Counted from the stretch's first letter, positions 1 to 12,600 are shown. The stretch is DNA of 64,000 nt from Ricordea florida (GCA_949710005.1 OX453274.1:14495697-14559696); one strand, 5' to 3'. The notes: generated by a model from the sequence alone, not told the origin. Translations and numbers: made by a program.

Positions 1-438
1 AGCTACATTTTCACGGAATGGTTTTGCTATGGATGTTAATTGTTGTGTCAATACCCACACTGATAATCCATGATGCCTTCCAGAGAATGCTAGATCTATA
101 AACTTGTTCGAGCGTTTCTTTAGATCATTCGATACAGCACAGTCGTCTAAAATAAGTAAAGTATTAGTACCAGAGAACAAAGTTTGGCAATAGGTTAATA
201 ACTCGTTAATCTCATCGCTGTTACTAGCATCTGGTGATAATACTAAGAAACGTTTATCTCTGTTAGCAAATTTATGATAAGTCTTATTTTTAGCATAAGT
301 CGGCCATATGAAAACAATGTATTCAAAAACTTTTCGGAATGGTCCTCTGAGCTGATCCGTGAGGTACTTTGTCTTTCCACAATTTGTTGGACCTGTTATA
401 ATGCAATGAAAAGGAACTTTTTCTCGCAGTTCTTCCAT
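1..438 (-). CDS. A32/FtsK-like genome-packaging ATPase (partial)
   Basis: The frame is open from an ATG at 438 down to the left edge, giving the first 146 codons. The protein would drive DNA into the capsid of the Polinton virion by ATP hydrolysis. A Walker A motif GPTNCGKT lies about 20 residues in, a Walker B motif TLLILDDC near residue 103, and a glutamine-rich sensor-like stretch VLTQQL further on; this is the order of the A32/FtsK packaging family. The C-terminus is outside the window. The start lies 40 bp from the end of the capsid gene on the same strand, so the two may be co-transcribed. No break is seen in this piece. Confidence 0.85.
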   Translation of the reverse strand, partial: MEELREKVPFHCIITGPTNCGKTKYLTDQLRGPFRKVFEYIVFIWPTYAKNKTYHKFANRDKRFLVLSPDASNSDEINELLTYCQTLFSGTNTLLILDDCAVSNDLKKRSNKFIDLAFSGRHHGLSVWVLTQQLTSIAKPFRENVA

Positions 439-477
439 GTTCTTTTAACTAATACATAATTGAACTTAAGTTTGAAT

Positions 478-1686
478 TCATGATCCCATCAACGCATCGG
501 CTACCACGAACATGTGACAGGTGATATTTCCTGTTCCTCCAACTTTTCGTTTCATTTCAAGTTTTACACCGCCTCGTGTGTTGTTCAAGGCCAGTCCTCC
601 TCCATGAATACTATTGTCAGGGTGAGTTCTCAAGTCAATCCATAGAGCAAACCTGTCGGCATAAAAATCATTTAGCTTGACACCCTCTTTACCGAAACGT
701 TTCATTACCGAATCCCAGAAGTCTGACGGTTTCATTCCCTTGGAGTAGAGACGGTTTGGCATGCCGTCAACGTTAATTTCGATTGATGTGATATTTGGAT
801 TGACAAACTTCTCAGAGTCTCGTGCTCCTCCGATGTATCTCTCTGTGAACAAGCACAATATCCCTTTCATTGATCTCCTAGGTATATTAATGTGCTCGTT
901 TATGTAACTGTCATTAGGTTTGGAGATGGTAAAAGTTTTGTGTAGAAGAACATTCTCGTAAAAGAATACTTTACCAACCTGATAAGCTGACTGAGCCTCA
1001 CTAGCTAAGTATTCACTTGATATACAAGCATATTCCAACTCAAGGTTTTCGATTTTGTAAGTTGGAGTCTTGGTCTTGTCAGAATAAACAACAATATCGG
1101 AAACTGGGGCCAGTGTAATCTCAAAGATTAGTGAATGAGGTAACGCCTTTGGATAGAAAACCCCATGCTTGCTGAGAATAGGATGGTTGAGTGGGATACG
1201 GTACTTGGTGTTGTATACTGCTGCAAGAGCTACTTCCTTATCATTTCCTTAGGTTACCTTATCACCAGCATTTGTCCTAAGCTTCCTCATGTTTTCAGAA
1301 GAAATACCTTGTTTTATTCCATTCTGACGATCTTCGGCTGTTAAGTATAAGTCATGGTAGGTTTGAAAGAGATCGTATCTTTGAGTATCCTGTAGTGTTT
1401 CTCCACCAAAACGAACCCTGAGTCTGGATACAAGGTTACTGCCTACGTTATTCACGAGTGTCTTGTTAGCATGACCATCAACAGTCAAGTCAAATAGTAG
1501 AGATACGCTTCCTGGGACAATCACTACATTCTTAGCAAGTTGTGGAATATTTATATATAGTGTTTCTTCAGGATTAGCGGATGAGGGATTGAGTGTAATT
1601 CGATTCAGTGACGATTCCGCTTTCAAACCGAGGGGCTCTAGTGGAATCCTGTTTGGGTTAATTTCTTCAGATATAGCTTGCGACAT
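478..1686 (-). pseudogene. Polinton major capsid-like protein, one in-frame stop
   Basis: One reading frame of about 402 codons runs from ATG at 1686 to the stop at 478. It is interrupted by a single TAA at 1249-1251; both halves and the joining segment are in the same frame. The N-terminal part contains GSVSLLFDLTVDG and a region with RLRVRFGGETL. I assign it as the double jelly-roll capsid protein from its resemblance to capsid proteins of cnidarian Polintons and its place between ATPase and integrase; no fold calculation was possible. Its start is 34 bp from the divergent integrase start. Either it is a decayed gene or the TAA is read through. Confidence 0.7.
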
Positions 1687-1720
1687 ATTTTATTTTAAAG
1701 ATAGGCGGATTATTCTTTAA

Positions 1721-2695
1721 ATGAGGAAAACATACTATTCAACTTATGGATACTGGAAAGGTTATTCTGCCATTCCAAAATTAGCTGAAAAAGCAAAAGT
1801 CAGTGAAGACGAGGCTAAACGATGGCTTGAGAAACAGGCGCTGTGGCAAATCTATCTACCAGCTCCAAAGTATATCCCTAGACCGCATTGGAATGTGGAA
1901 AAGCCTAATCAGATTCACCAAGCAGATATATTATTTTTACCACATGATAAAGTGGGAAGAAAGATATATCGATATGCTCTGGTTGTGATTGATATTGCCT
2001 CGAGATACAAAGATGCAGAACCACTAACATCAAAAGAATCAAATGAGATTTCAAAAGCTTTAACAAAAATATACTCAAGAAAGTTAAAATATCCTAAAAC
2101 ATTAATTGTTGATCCTGGAAGAGAATTTATGGGTGATGTAACAAAACTTATGGAAAAACATAATGTAACCATACAACGGTCTGAAGCTGGAAACCATAGA
2201 GCTCAAGCATTTGTTGAAAGAGCAAATAGAACATTATCAGAAAAACTATTTAGTCATCAATACGCACAAGAAATGATTAGTGATGATCGATCTAGAGTAT
2301 GGGTGAAACGATTACCGGCTATTTTGAAAACTCTGAATAGTATACCAACGAGAATAACTGGTAAAGAGCCTGAGAAAGCTATAAGACTGAAAGAGGTTGA
2401 TATTGATCCTCCAAAGTATAAGCGAGTTGTTGGACATGATGAGGTGAGACTGCCACCTGGTGTTAAAGTTAGATACTTACTTGCTCCTGGAGAAGATGAA
2501 GGAGGTGAGCGCAGACGTTCTACGGATCCTATCTGGAGTATTCAGGTTTACAATCTTTCTAGGAGTGTGGTGTCACCTAATCAGCCAGTATTGTATTATT
2601 TACTAGATGGACCTAGGCGTAGTTTTGTGAGAGAAGAGCTTCAGGTTGTACCAGACGATACTGAGCTGCCGCCTAATTTTGTGTTGGAACGATAA
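1721..2695 (+). CDS. Polinton retroviral-type integrase (rve, DDE)
   Basis: This is an intact 324-residue frame. The enzyme inserts the linear element into host DNA by strand transfer. The DDE catalytic core is visible: D in HQADILFL (about residue 67), D in LIVDPGREF (about residue 128) and E in AQAFVERANR (about residue 163), with the D-to-E spacing typical of rve integrases. A helical N-terminal region precedes the core, and a basic C-terminal part with KRVVGHDEVRLPPG follows, with a possible target-binding role. The start is the first ATG, divergent from the capsid gene. The last 55 bases overlap the polymerase 3' end on the other strand. It is the only full-length E1 gene without a lesion. 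Confidence 0.92.
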   Translation: MRKTYYSTYGYWKGYSAIPKLAEKAKVSEDEAKRWLEKQALWQIYLPAPKYIPRPHWNVEKPNQIHQADILFLPHDKVGRKIYRYALVVIDIASRYKDAEPLTSKESNEISKALTKIYSRKLKYPKTLIVDPGREFMGDVTKLMEKHNVTIQRSEAGNHRAQAFVERANRTLSEKLFSHQYAQEMISDDRSRVWVKRLPAILKTLNSIPTRITGKEPEKAIRLKEVDIDPPKYKRVVGHDEVRLPPGVKVRYLLAPGEDEGGERRRSTDPIWSIQVYNLSRSVVSPNQPVLYYLLDGPRRSFVREELQVVPDDTELPPNFVLER

Positions 2696-5600
2696 TGTCC
2701 GTGGGCGTAAGTATGTATACCATCTTCACAAATGTATCGCTTGTCATCAAATGGTGATAAGGCGATCTTGTTAACCGTTTCAGTGTAAACATCATGCTTG
2801 TGACTTCTGATTACATTCATCTGTCTCATCTGTGGTTCTTTATTGAATAGGCAATCCTTGTAGTTATCGAAACGGATGGTTTTCTTGACGACTGCCTTCT
2901 TCATTCTCTTACATTTCTTTTCTTCTGTACCTTCATCCATCCTGTAGGAGTAGAGCTTGGCCCGTAGACCTACAAATTCGGTTATCTGTTTACCACCAGC
3001 CTCATCTTTGAACATGCCGATGATTTTCTTGTTCACACCTGTCTCGATACCCGATGGATGATCTTTAGGATAATTACTAGTATCAAACAGGTCTTTTACG
3101 TCTTTGCTAATATCCTTGTATAAATCATCTGTTTCTATCTCATAGGCAAGACTGTCCGTATCTGTGAACAGCAAATTACCGCTTTCACCATATTTAGGCT
3201 TGATGTAATTGTAGTGAAAATCATACATTAATGTTTTACTTAGATCCAGAATGGACATGCCTAAGTAAACAGGTTTATCGAAGACTAACTTTGTTTTCTT
3301 CATGTGGATGGCCGCTAGATTCTCGCAAAAGATGGTACGGTGCTGATAGTTTGGCTTTGATATTAATTTTTTCGCATCTTTTTCATTCGTAACCAATCGT
3401 ACGTCCGCCCTTTTTCTAATGTTTTCCATGGTTTTCCCAAAGACGGAGTTATTCATAAGCTTGAAGAAATCTTTTTCAAAGTCGTTGGCTGCTTTCGCTC
3501 TGAGGTTGGTATTCAAGTTGATGTACGGCTTTAACCATGCAGACTCTTCGAATGTAATACCCCTATGAATCTTGGTGACTTTTAGTCCAAGACTTTCGTA
3601 AATTTTCAGGGTTTCGTGGTGAACAACATACTTTACCTTGTCGTTGAGGTTTGGGATCAATTTCTCAACCTTGTCAACCTCAAGTCTCTCTGGAGCTAGT
3701 GGATAGTCGTTGTGTAAATCATGAAGTCGTTGAGCCAAATCAACCTCGAGTATGCATGGGAGATTTTTCCAACCCTTGAGTTCTTGGTTAGTCATCCATC
3801 TAAAACCGTGAGTAGGGAGTGGTTTACTCATTGCCCAACCGTATAAGTTGTTTGCGTCGAGATATGTGATATACTTTGTGGGTAAGTTAGAATCAAAGTT
3901 GGTCATGTACGGATTGTTAGCTTTACCATATCTAGTGGAGATCATAGATACACCTCCTCGAATGCCTTTCTCAACCATAAGTAGAATGTCAGGATCAGTT
4001 AGCAGCTCCAACTCCACTTTAGTTAACTTTAACGCGGCATCCCAAGCTAGTCCAGGCGCTGTGTAATACCAGGCAGGGTCCAATCCATAGTTTTCACTGC
4101 AAATATCTCGAAAGTTCTCAAAGACATCAGCTAGCAGGAGTACATCTGACTCAAGATATAGGTCGTGATATTCCCTCATTGTTTTCATTTCAAAGTTTTC
4201 CCACACCTTTTGAGCATGTTGGTAGTTGTCTTCTGTTATGTCTTTGTCATTGAGTTTTGAGTAGAACGCTTCTTTAGGTGGTAATTGTGTACTTGATAGT
4301 TTATCGAAGCCGTCAAACCAGTCGTATGGGAAAACACCCTTTCTCAACAATAGCTCTAATTGTTCACCTTCATAGTAGCTCATAAGGTTTTTGAAAGCTT
4401 CTTTTGGTAAATTAGTTACTAAGCTGTCAAGGCTAGTTGCCATAAATTTAAATGAATCGATGAATCTTATGTCTCGCTTCACATCAACCTGATTACCTTC
4501 TTTGTTTGTAAAAGTGTTAACTACAATCTGTTTTGTGAAAGAAATATACTTTTCCTCATTATTAGGTATACAGTTTATTTTACTTTTTGATGTGCCAAGG
4601 TTCTTGATAAATAGGTGTGAATCATATCCAGATAGATTGTGAAAGATGACTGGGAAGAACTTTGGAATTTTATAGTTTAAGTTGCATTCGTTATGAGCTG
4701 CTCCTCTATACTTTCCTGTAAGTTGGCAGTGGTCTAATACCTTATCTTCTCCTAATTCACCCTCGCAGATGTGGCAGTGAGTAGCATTTTTATAGTCGAA
4801 TTTATCTTTCTTACTCATCTTTACCTTCTTATGGAATTTGAACCAATTGTAAATTTTCTTAATATCTGACTCTAAATTTACTATAAACATCTGTGGGATA
4901 TCTTCGTCTGGGGATTCAGCAGTGTATCGTACAAGCATGGGCGGAAATGTGTTGTCGTCAAAGCACTTGATAAGATAGCAGTAGCCTGATGCTTTGTGCT
5001 TCTGGTATTGATTAGTAAAACTTCTACTTTCATCTAGGGAGCAGGTGTATATGTTCTCTGTAAAGCTCTCAAAGTCAGCATATACAACAAAGGGAACTCG
5101 CATTTTTCTGCTATAATTTTTAAAGTAAGTATTACGAGGATTTCCATCTTTATCTAAAGGCATTTCAATCTTAACTTCTTCGTTTGTGGTGCAGTATTCG
5201 AGATGTTTTTCTAATGAAGTCTTTGACTGGAATGAGTTTAGGCAACTATAACAAAAGTGCATCGTACATTTATGTTTGCTAACTTTTGCAGCTAACAATC
5301 TACTCATATTCTTTATCCAGCAGTAGTGATTTGTTTCATCGTTTGATATGAGAAGTAAGTTGATCACATGAGTTTTATGTTTCTTACTTATTTTTAGAGG
5401 GTATACATCATCTTCATATCCGTAAACGTTAATCGCATAGGGGTTTTGCTTTTCGAACTTATCAATCTGTTTTAGTGAAACGGGGAACTCTATTCCTGAC
5501 CAGTCAAAATGATTTGAGTTTTCTCTCATTTGTTTGTTTAGTCTTTGTGGGTCTTTCTCCCTTGGAAACACGGCTGAGGTTACCGACCACTTGAAACACT

Positions 5601-6567
5601 CATGATCCTTCTCATTCTTAACGTTGATAATTGCCTTCTTGGATGTTAATTTTGATGGAAGTGGAATATAGGAACTTCCAGAAAGCGGTTCAAATGGGTC
5701 GATGTTGATATCAAAGTATTCCACTTAATCAAACTGCCATCCAGAGTCTTCATTCTGAAACTGTTGGATTGATTCAAGTAGACGATTTGTCATAGTATTG
5801 AACGAGTCAGAGAAATCGGTTGACTTAGTAATCGTTTCTACGTTTGAATGAAAGTATCCTGAGTTTTCATCAATCTGTCCAGTAGCAGGATTCTCTTTTA
5901 TGAATTTACAGGTAAAGATGATCTTGGTTTTGATAGGCTTCTTTTGCTGATTAATGAGATCCAGAACTTTTGGTTTGATGTTATTGATAAATGTCTTGGG
6001 GTCATACCCTTTCTGTCCATCTATCCTGTAGGTTTTTAGATACCCCTTCAACGCTGTTTGTTGTTCTTTTGGAGTGAAGTGGTTAACCTTTTCCTTCAAA
6101 CTATCGACTCGTTTATCTACAGTCTTTTTGATTGATTCTGGGACAAAAGATAGAATTCAATCTGCGAACTTGTTAATCGCTTTCTTTAGCGGTTTGATAA
6201 CTCTGCTTGCTAAATGTTTAAGTGATGTAACAGGTTTGGAAGGTTCGAGAATGGGAACATTAATCTCAGGTATCGGTTCATGTGAGGGGGTAGGTCTTTG
6301 CGGCTGGTTGGGGATATTTTGTCTAGGGGCTAGAATAGGTCTTTGCGGCTGGTTGGGTATATTTTTTCTAGGGGCTGGAATGGGTCTTTGCGGCTGGTTG
6401 GGTATATTTTTTCTAGGGGCTGGAATGGGTCTTTGCGACTGGTTGGGGATAGGTCTTTGAATATTAACCAACGCTTTGATGAGATCGTCTTTACGCAACC
6501 GATAATATCCTTTAATACCCTGCTCTTTGGCAAGTACTTTCAATTGTTTCACTGTTTTGTTCTCCAT
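2641..6567 (-). pseudogene. Protein-primed DNA polymerase B (pPolB) with two in-frame stops
   Basis: One frame runs from ATG at 6567 to the stop at 2641, interrupted by TGA at 6157-6159 and TAA at 5725-5727. The longest open part (5724-2641) has about 1027 codons. The N-terminus has a SAP-like segment (LRKDDLIKAL) and proline-rich repeats. Next come a C2H2-like finger (CYSCLNSF) and an endonuclease VII-like zinc motif (CHICEGEL with DHCQLTGKYRGAAHN). Exonuclease motifs are VYADFESF, NLSGYDSHLF and YLESDVLLLADVF. Polymerase motifs are A, YLDANNLYGWAMS; B, KLMNNSVFGKTMEN; and C, FTDTDSL. This order is that of Polinton pPolB, which copies the element from a protein primer. The catalytic half is unbroken; the stops separate it from the N-terminal region. 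Confidence 0.9.
6290..6462 (-). repeat. 45 bp coding minisatellite in pPolB N-terminus
   Basis: About three and a half copies of a 45 bp unit encode a 15-residue proline/arginine-rich repeat (QRPIPAPRKNIPNQP on the minus strand). The neighbouring copies are nearly identical, with a diverged one at the left end. The unit length is a multiple of three, so the frame is kept. Confidence 0.85.
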
Positions 6568-6569
6568 CT

Positions 6570-8455
6570 ATTATTACTATATATGTATTTCTTTAAACCT
6601 TTAATTTAATTTTATGTTTTGGTGCGATTCAGCTAAAGGTAAAGTTGACGTAAGTTGGAGAGGAGGAGAAGGAGGAGGAGGAGGAGGAGGAGGAGGATTG
6701 CGCCAGAAACTCATCAACTTTTTTTAACCATTTTTTAATTTTTTTTTTTTAATTTTGCGCCAGTCCCCGCTTTTTACAACTACTGACGTCATTTATAACA
6801 CCAAGAAGCAGCTGCTGATTACTTTGATGTGTGACACAGTGTGATAAATATATGCTGATTTAGTTCTCTTTCAGTGTCGAAAGTTTCTTTACTCAAACAG
6901 GCCGCGATAGTTTATCCAACATTATAACCCAATGTCAAATAGTAGGACGGGTAATCTGATTGACTCTCCACCTCAGAGTATTCAACAATATCTACCGCTA
7001 AGGATGTAAATATAGCCGGGACGTCTGGGTAATACTTGTTCCAGTGAGTTTTTGTTTGGGAAAAAAATGGCGTCAAAGCTACCGATTTACTGCTGCCGAT
7101 GATTCACGCTTTACAGCATTTTTTGAAGTTGTTTTACTAGAAAAACAAGACGCATATGTGCGTGAACTTGGGCTTCTTTCCTGGCATATCCAGCTGTAAA
7201 AGCCACAACGTTGACATGATGAAATCTCAGTTGTCCTTTGTCGATTGTTTTAAAGCTCCAGCATAGTACAAGCAAGTATATTGTAAGCAGTGTTTATTCC
7301 TGGTCTAAATTTAACCCTCTGTCCGTCTTTTACGCCCGGTCCGTAGTCTGCGTTTTACACTGATTGATTGAGTTAAGTAATAAATTTTAGAAACTAATAA
7401 AGGTTCTGACTGTAAAATCCGCAAGATTATGCAGTTGTCACGTTTTGTCAATAGAAATCGAAAGAATAACACAGATAACAGACAAAATGCTTTCCTAAAT
7501 GAAAAATTTATTCAGAAAAATCTTTGTTTACGCCTAAGAAAGAAACGCGTATAATTCTAAATGCGAGACGGGAGACCCGCAAGCGATTCGAAGAAACTAC
7601 AGGACCATTTCGAAAAGAATTTATCGCCTCGTGCGGGGCATGTTTTTCAAACATTTCGCAAAAACTGTTCAGAATACAAGGAATCGCTGAATTAGAATAG
7701 CTTTTCAGTACAAATTCACAATCAAACCTGTAATTTTTTGGCTGTTGAATTCCCAGGAGTACTCGAAAAGTTTGCAGGAAGTCCGTGACCTGAATAATGA
7801 TTTGAGATGCCCGCATGCGTATTAGGGCCCAGACGGCGATTTGTGACTCAAGACAGAAAACAACAAAAAAAAAGGGCATGTTTAAACTTGGGCTCCCGCT
7901 GGGAAGCCCAAGTAAAAAAAAAAAACTACCACGATGAAACGGTGACCAGGGTAGGACCAAACAATAGTGCAAAGGAACGAGACAAGAAAACTGCATGTGC
8001 AGAATAAAGTCCGATAAGTCCCTTTGCCGTACGAATGACGCATTAACATGTAATATTTTTCACCGGTTTTGTTATCCTTGATAGGTTGCATTCATTCATA
8101 AACCAATTATTTTCTCCAGTCTCGATAAATAGTGGCCTTATGAACTTTCACCTAGCAGCTTCGCAGCTTAGTAAATATTCTGCCACGAATTAACAGTATT
8201 ATTATGCTAACGCGATTTTTTTTGCTTTTGTTTTTTTCTCTGGCTTTCTTTTGTACTTTTGTTCATAAACGTTGTAGTGATGTTCGGAGATGTCACAACC
8301 ATCCAGTTTTGCTAGTAATTATAACTAGATTCATAGCATAGGCTAGAAATCTCGTTAAAGGTCTGCTCCCAACTTAAGGCTAGCAGGTGTTTTAACTCTT
8401 AAAAATAAAATACTTATTTTAAAGATAAAAATACTTATCTTAAAAATACTTTAAA
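6570..8455. other. Non-coding stretch right of E1
   Basis: No convincing gene was found. It holds a GGA microsatellite (about 6662-6696), T-rich runs (about 6715-6755), the unlocated right border of E1, and a 9 bp-stem hairpin at about 7889-7916. The largest frames look random. From about 8455 onward the sequence resembles the matching RTK2 intron from about 46829, so duplicated intron DNA starts there. Confidence 0.55.
6662..6696 (+). repeat. GGA trinucleotide microsatellite
   Basis: A nearly pure run of GGA/GAA units sits just outside the polymerase 5' end, followed by T-rich tracts. It may lie inside or beside the Polinton terminus. Confidence 0.9.
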
Positions 8456-9399
8456 AATACTTGAAGAGTGCAGGCAAATAGTAGGAATAGAATGAATGGA
8501 TTCGTTCGCGGATTGAAAAGACATGCTTTTTGTCAGTATCAATGTGACTGACGACAGTGGATTTTACGGCTTTACGTGAGTGATTAATTAGTTCAATTTG
8601 TGAGCAATACAACGTGAGAGATTGATTCAAAATTTAAAATGTCATATACACAAGGAAAAAAAGGTATTTTGCTTGGAAATGATTTAATTCAGAGGCTTGC
8701 GAATTCTAATTAGTTGTTAAGTGTTTTGTCTTTTGGAGTTTCTGTTTACTGTTAAAAATCAAGTTCGTGGAGGTGATTTTTTGTGTCTCTTGTAAGTACT
8801 GTGAATACAGTTTCAAGGTTTACTTCAAACATTTGGACTTCTTCCTAGCGAGGAGAAGGTGGCTAAATCCAAATTGAATTTTCGCTGGCTTAAAAGCTGT
8901 AAGTTATGTTCTTCGTATCAAGAACAGCCATAAGAAAGTTACTTGATTAAAACTAGTTTTCTCTTCCTGTGATACTGTAATGACAACCAACTTTCAGGTA
9001 GAGTGGGCTTAGCCAGAGAATTGAATATTTTCAAATTCCCGAGTAAATACGTACCAAGAGATGCCAAGACAACGCGCCTAGCATTTTATGAAGGATGGCC
9101 CACTAGCGCATTGATAACGCCACAAAGAAATCCGAACCTAGTGCTCACTGGGCCGTTATGAGGACTACTGCTTGGGTAATTTGCAAGTAACATGGCGATA
9201 TTGATAAACAACTATCCATTGCCTCTCCGTGGTTTTAAGAATCTCCAACTATTTTAGTACAGTTTCTCTTGACTCTCAGTTTTTTTAAATCTTTGTCACT
9301 TTCGAACTCCATATCGAACAATAGAGCTGGATTTAGACTTCCTTGACAAATGATTCAACGTCATCCTAATCGATGCCTTATTTTTCTTGGGTGCAACAG

Positions 9400-9693
9400 A
9401 GAAACCAGGTGCACCAGTGATTACGTCATCAGATGCAGACATTCGAGCCACGTCAGTCACAGTAAATTGGAGTGAACCAACTGATGATGGAGGGAGTCCT
9501 ATCACAGCATACCGAGTGGTGATACTGAGGACTGGGACTCAGATAAAGAATGAGAATATTACAGACCCCAGTACAACAAGTCTTTCCGTTGGAAGTCTGG
9601 ACAAGGATACTAAATACACTGTGAAAGTGTTTGCTAGAAATTTTGTGTTTGAGGGACCGGCGGGAAGTAAGACAGTTCAGACAAAATATGAAG
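9400..9693 (+). CDS. RTK1 exon: fibronectin III domain 1
   Basis: This 294-base phase 1-1 exon encodes one FN3 domain. It opens with [14 protein letters not shown] and contains the core [21 protein letters not shown] and a tyrosine-corner-like [11 protein letters not shown]. Acceptor is ...aacag and donor is GTGAGG. Extracellular, probably a spacer or ligand-contact module. The RTK2 counterpart (47700-47984) is three codons shorter. Confidence 0.88.
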
Positions 9694-12600
9694 GTGAGGA
9701 TATAGCACATGATTGGCCTGTTGTAAGTGCATGTGTTATTCATCTGTGTGTTGATGGTCTAACGTTTAGGGAAGAACTCGCTTCATATTCATTTGGTAAG
9801 CTGTTAATCGCCTTCCGTTAATCTTACAGTGGCTTGAAAACTTTCATGTAAGTTAGTTAATACATACTAAAAGCAAGCCAAGCATGTAACAATCTTAGAA
9901 TAAGGTGTCAAGTACAACAAGATTAATTAATCATGAGTCATTTTTGACTGTCATACGCTTTGCGTCAATTGCTCTTCCTTGTTATCAATATTTGGACAAA
10001 AACTAGGTGTGTTGATCCAGCATCACGAGCCTTGAGTTTATGTATCGAAATAAAGAGCATGCGTTACTGTTCTGTTTACAAGGCTTTCACATAACATGTC
10101 CCACACTTATATGGCATGAAACGTACAATATCTTACTCATTGGTACCCCACTCGCTCGATAGGGTTTCTGCGCGTTCAAGGAGAAGTGGAATGAAAGCCG
10201 AATTATTCGTAGTTAATAACCATAGAAAGACAATGAAGCAAACTAGAGGCTTTACTGAAGCTGTACAATCGTAAATATGTAAGATCAAAGTAGGACTATG
10301 GTGAACTCGTGGATATGTTTACAAAATAGAGAAAAAAGAAATAATTTTAAAATTAACGAAGTGTTTTTTCATAGTTGTGATTGAATGAACTTGAAGATAA
10401 TTTTAATAACCTATAATCACAACATAAACGTGACCAGGGAGCTGAGTAGCTTTTCGAAATAAACATACAGTGAGTAAATGACGCCAATCGTTTGACTACA
10501 CTAGGCATCAGTTATAAGGCAGGTGGCAAGCATACAGTTGTTAAAAAATTTGATAACTTAACATAAGAATACAGGATTAAATGGAGCCAAAACCAAATGT
10601 AGTTCTGGTATCCTGCTGCTCACTGTCTGTGTGTTCAAAGTTTCTAACACATGTAGCAGGGTTCTTCTGAATAAGGTCTGACTTTTGTTGCCATGACATT
10701 GTCAATTTTATCATCATTATAGTTTTTGTTGCCTACAAGTCTATTCAATGTTTTCAACAGAAATATCCACCTTGATTCTGCAGCTGATAATGAACAAAAC
10801 CATGTAGGATTGCCCAGCTGATGAATCTAAGGCACCTGAATGGCAGTCCTCGACTTCGCACTATCCATCATCAATATCATCTTTTTTAGAATCAGTAATA
10901 ACAGCTTCAATTGTTCAGTTTTGTTGGCATGTTCTTCAATAGATTCCTTGGAATATGGTGCATCTATTTGTTTACTCCTGGAGTTTAGAAGCACTTCCCA
11001 ATCATTGTGTTCATTTATAGCTGCGCTATTTACATATTATTCAGCCACTTCTCCTCGACTTATCAGTATATGCTCATTTTAAAAGAGTTCATTGGTTTCA
11101 ACACTTTCTTGGTCTAACACTTTAAAACTTATAATGGTGCTTGTGACTTAATTTTCTTTTCAATTTGATAAGAATTGGTTATAATTCATTTATAGGTGGA
11201 GATAGACTGTAAACAACTGAATTCACATCAGCTGGTACATTGAACATTGCTATCATTACAGATAATTCTCCACCTCTATTAAGTTAGGCATTCTGGTTTC
11301 ACAGGAAATCACATTTTGGTAGCCTTAGAACAGACGCACATGTATTGGACAACACTCAGAACAGATTGGCAACTTCCCATTGCTTACATGTAGGTTTGAA
11401 TGGCAGGTTGGCTAAACCCATTCCATATTTTCTACACTAGTTTTACCAGTTATGCATGCAGCTATAAGTAAATTTTTGGTGCACTGACTTAGTGTCTTTG
11501 TTATCATCACACTTTGTAACTGATGATCTATACCAACTGATCACAGCAAGTCCATAAATATACAGTTTCGCCCTTAAAAGGCTGAATCACACTTTCATCA
11601 TTAATACAGCAATGCATCTCTGTTTTTATGCTTATTAACTTCTTGTTTTTACAATGTAAATATGATGAGTCACACAACAGTAAGCAAAACTGGTAATCCT
11701 ACTTTTCCAACATGTTTACTTCAACACAATCCAGTTCACTTCAAGGTAAATTCGGAAATCAATAGACAGAAAACTTTTCATTGAAAAGGCTTGTGGTGTA
11801 TTGTATATAATATAACGCTTAATACATTTTCTACATGACTTACTCTTTTCAAACCCTTTGATGACTTTGTTACATTGTAACCTTCATTGTTCTCCGTCAC
11901 GGCAGCCGCCTCCATATTTACAAGTAAATGTTGACAAACTTCTTGGCCGTCCCAATACTTTTACAACTTCACTCCTGTTAGTACTAACACTTAAATCAGT
12001 AGAAAAGTCCTACATGCGATGTTTCTTATCCAGGTTGGCCACAGAAGTTCTTCGGTTTCACATCATGGATTCGTCAATTTATTCTGTTTTCAGTAGTCGT
12101 TCCGTTCAATAACAAGTACTCATTTCGCTCATATAAGTTCTCATTCAAGTGCTCATTTCGCTCTATGAGTTCTCATCAAAGCTTACTACATTAGCAAGAG
12201 ATTTTCTCATCTTCAGATCACTTTCGAGCCAACTGAAATTCATATACTGCTTGTAATCTTGGGGGCGGTCGATGGCGGTCGATGTCGGAAAAGCGAATAG
12301 TTATCATCTGTTCACGTTTAGCGCCTGGCCGAGTAATAGGCTCATGAAATTCAGTCTCCAAGTTGGCCATTGTCCTAACTGGAAACATTTAAACTCCTTT
12401 TGATTTTAGTAAGACCGCTAATGAGGCCCTGTTAGTGAGGTTCTTTATGTCGCGCGTCTGAGTTTCAAACCTTTTCACGTCGCAGTTTCGGAAGGTCGAA
12501 GGTCGCTGTCGTAATTTCCCATGAGCGGCTCGTCGTCCGTCGCCATTTCAGCTCCTTTATGTCGCCGTTTCAAGGCCATGTCGCTTGTCGAAATTTACCC

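Larger units (their letters stand above)
1..6600. mobile_element. Polinton/Maverick element E1, right part
   Basis: This is a large virus-like DNA transposon entering from the left edge. Gene order from left to right is packaging ATPase (-), major capsid-like protein (-), integrase (+) and protein-primed family B DNA polymerase (-). That combination defines Polintons/Mavericks and the related adintoviruses. The genes are packed with 34-40 bp gaps, and integrase and polymerase overlap tail to tail by 55 bp. The left terminus is outside the window, so inverted repeats and target duplication cannot be tested. The right border is somewhere after the polymerase start, between about 6570 and 7000, and is set here only approximately. 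Capsid and polymerase frames contain stop codons but no frameshift, so the copy is recently decayed. It lies upstream of the first visible RTK1 exon, presumably in an RTK1 intron (inference). Confidence 0.9.

Noticed and set aside
6290-6462. Regular repeats as a possible CRISPR array
   Set aside because: Contiguous coding minisatellite without spacers in an animal genome.
6074-6609. Several plus-strand and alternative-frame ORFs over the polymerase N-terminus
   Set aside because: They are shadows of the 45 bp repeat and the pPolB frame.
7889-7916. Hairpin with 9 bp stem
   Set aside because: A single short stem-loop beside an A-run; no terminator or histone-type role is supported.
7508-7996. 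162-codon minus-strand frame right of E1
   Set aside because: No motif, odd composition crossing an A-run and hairpin, no splice or paralogue support.
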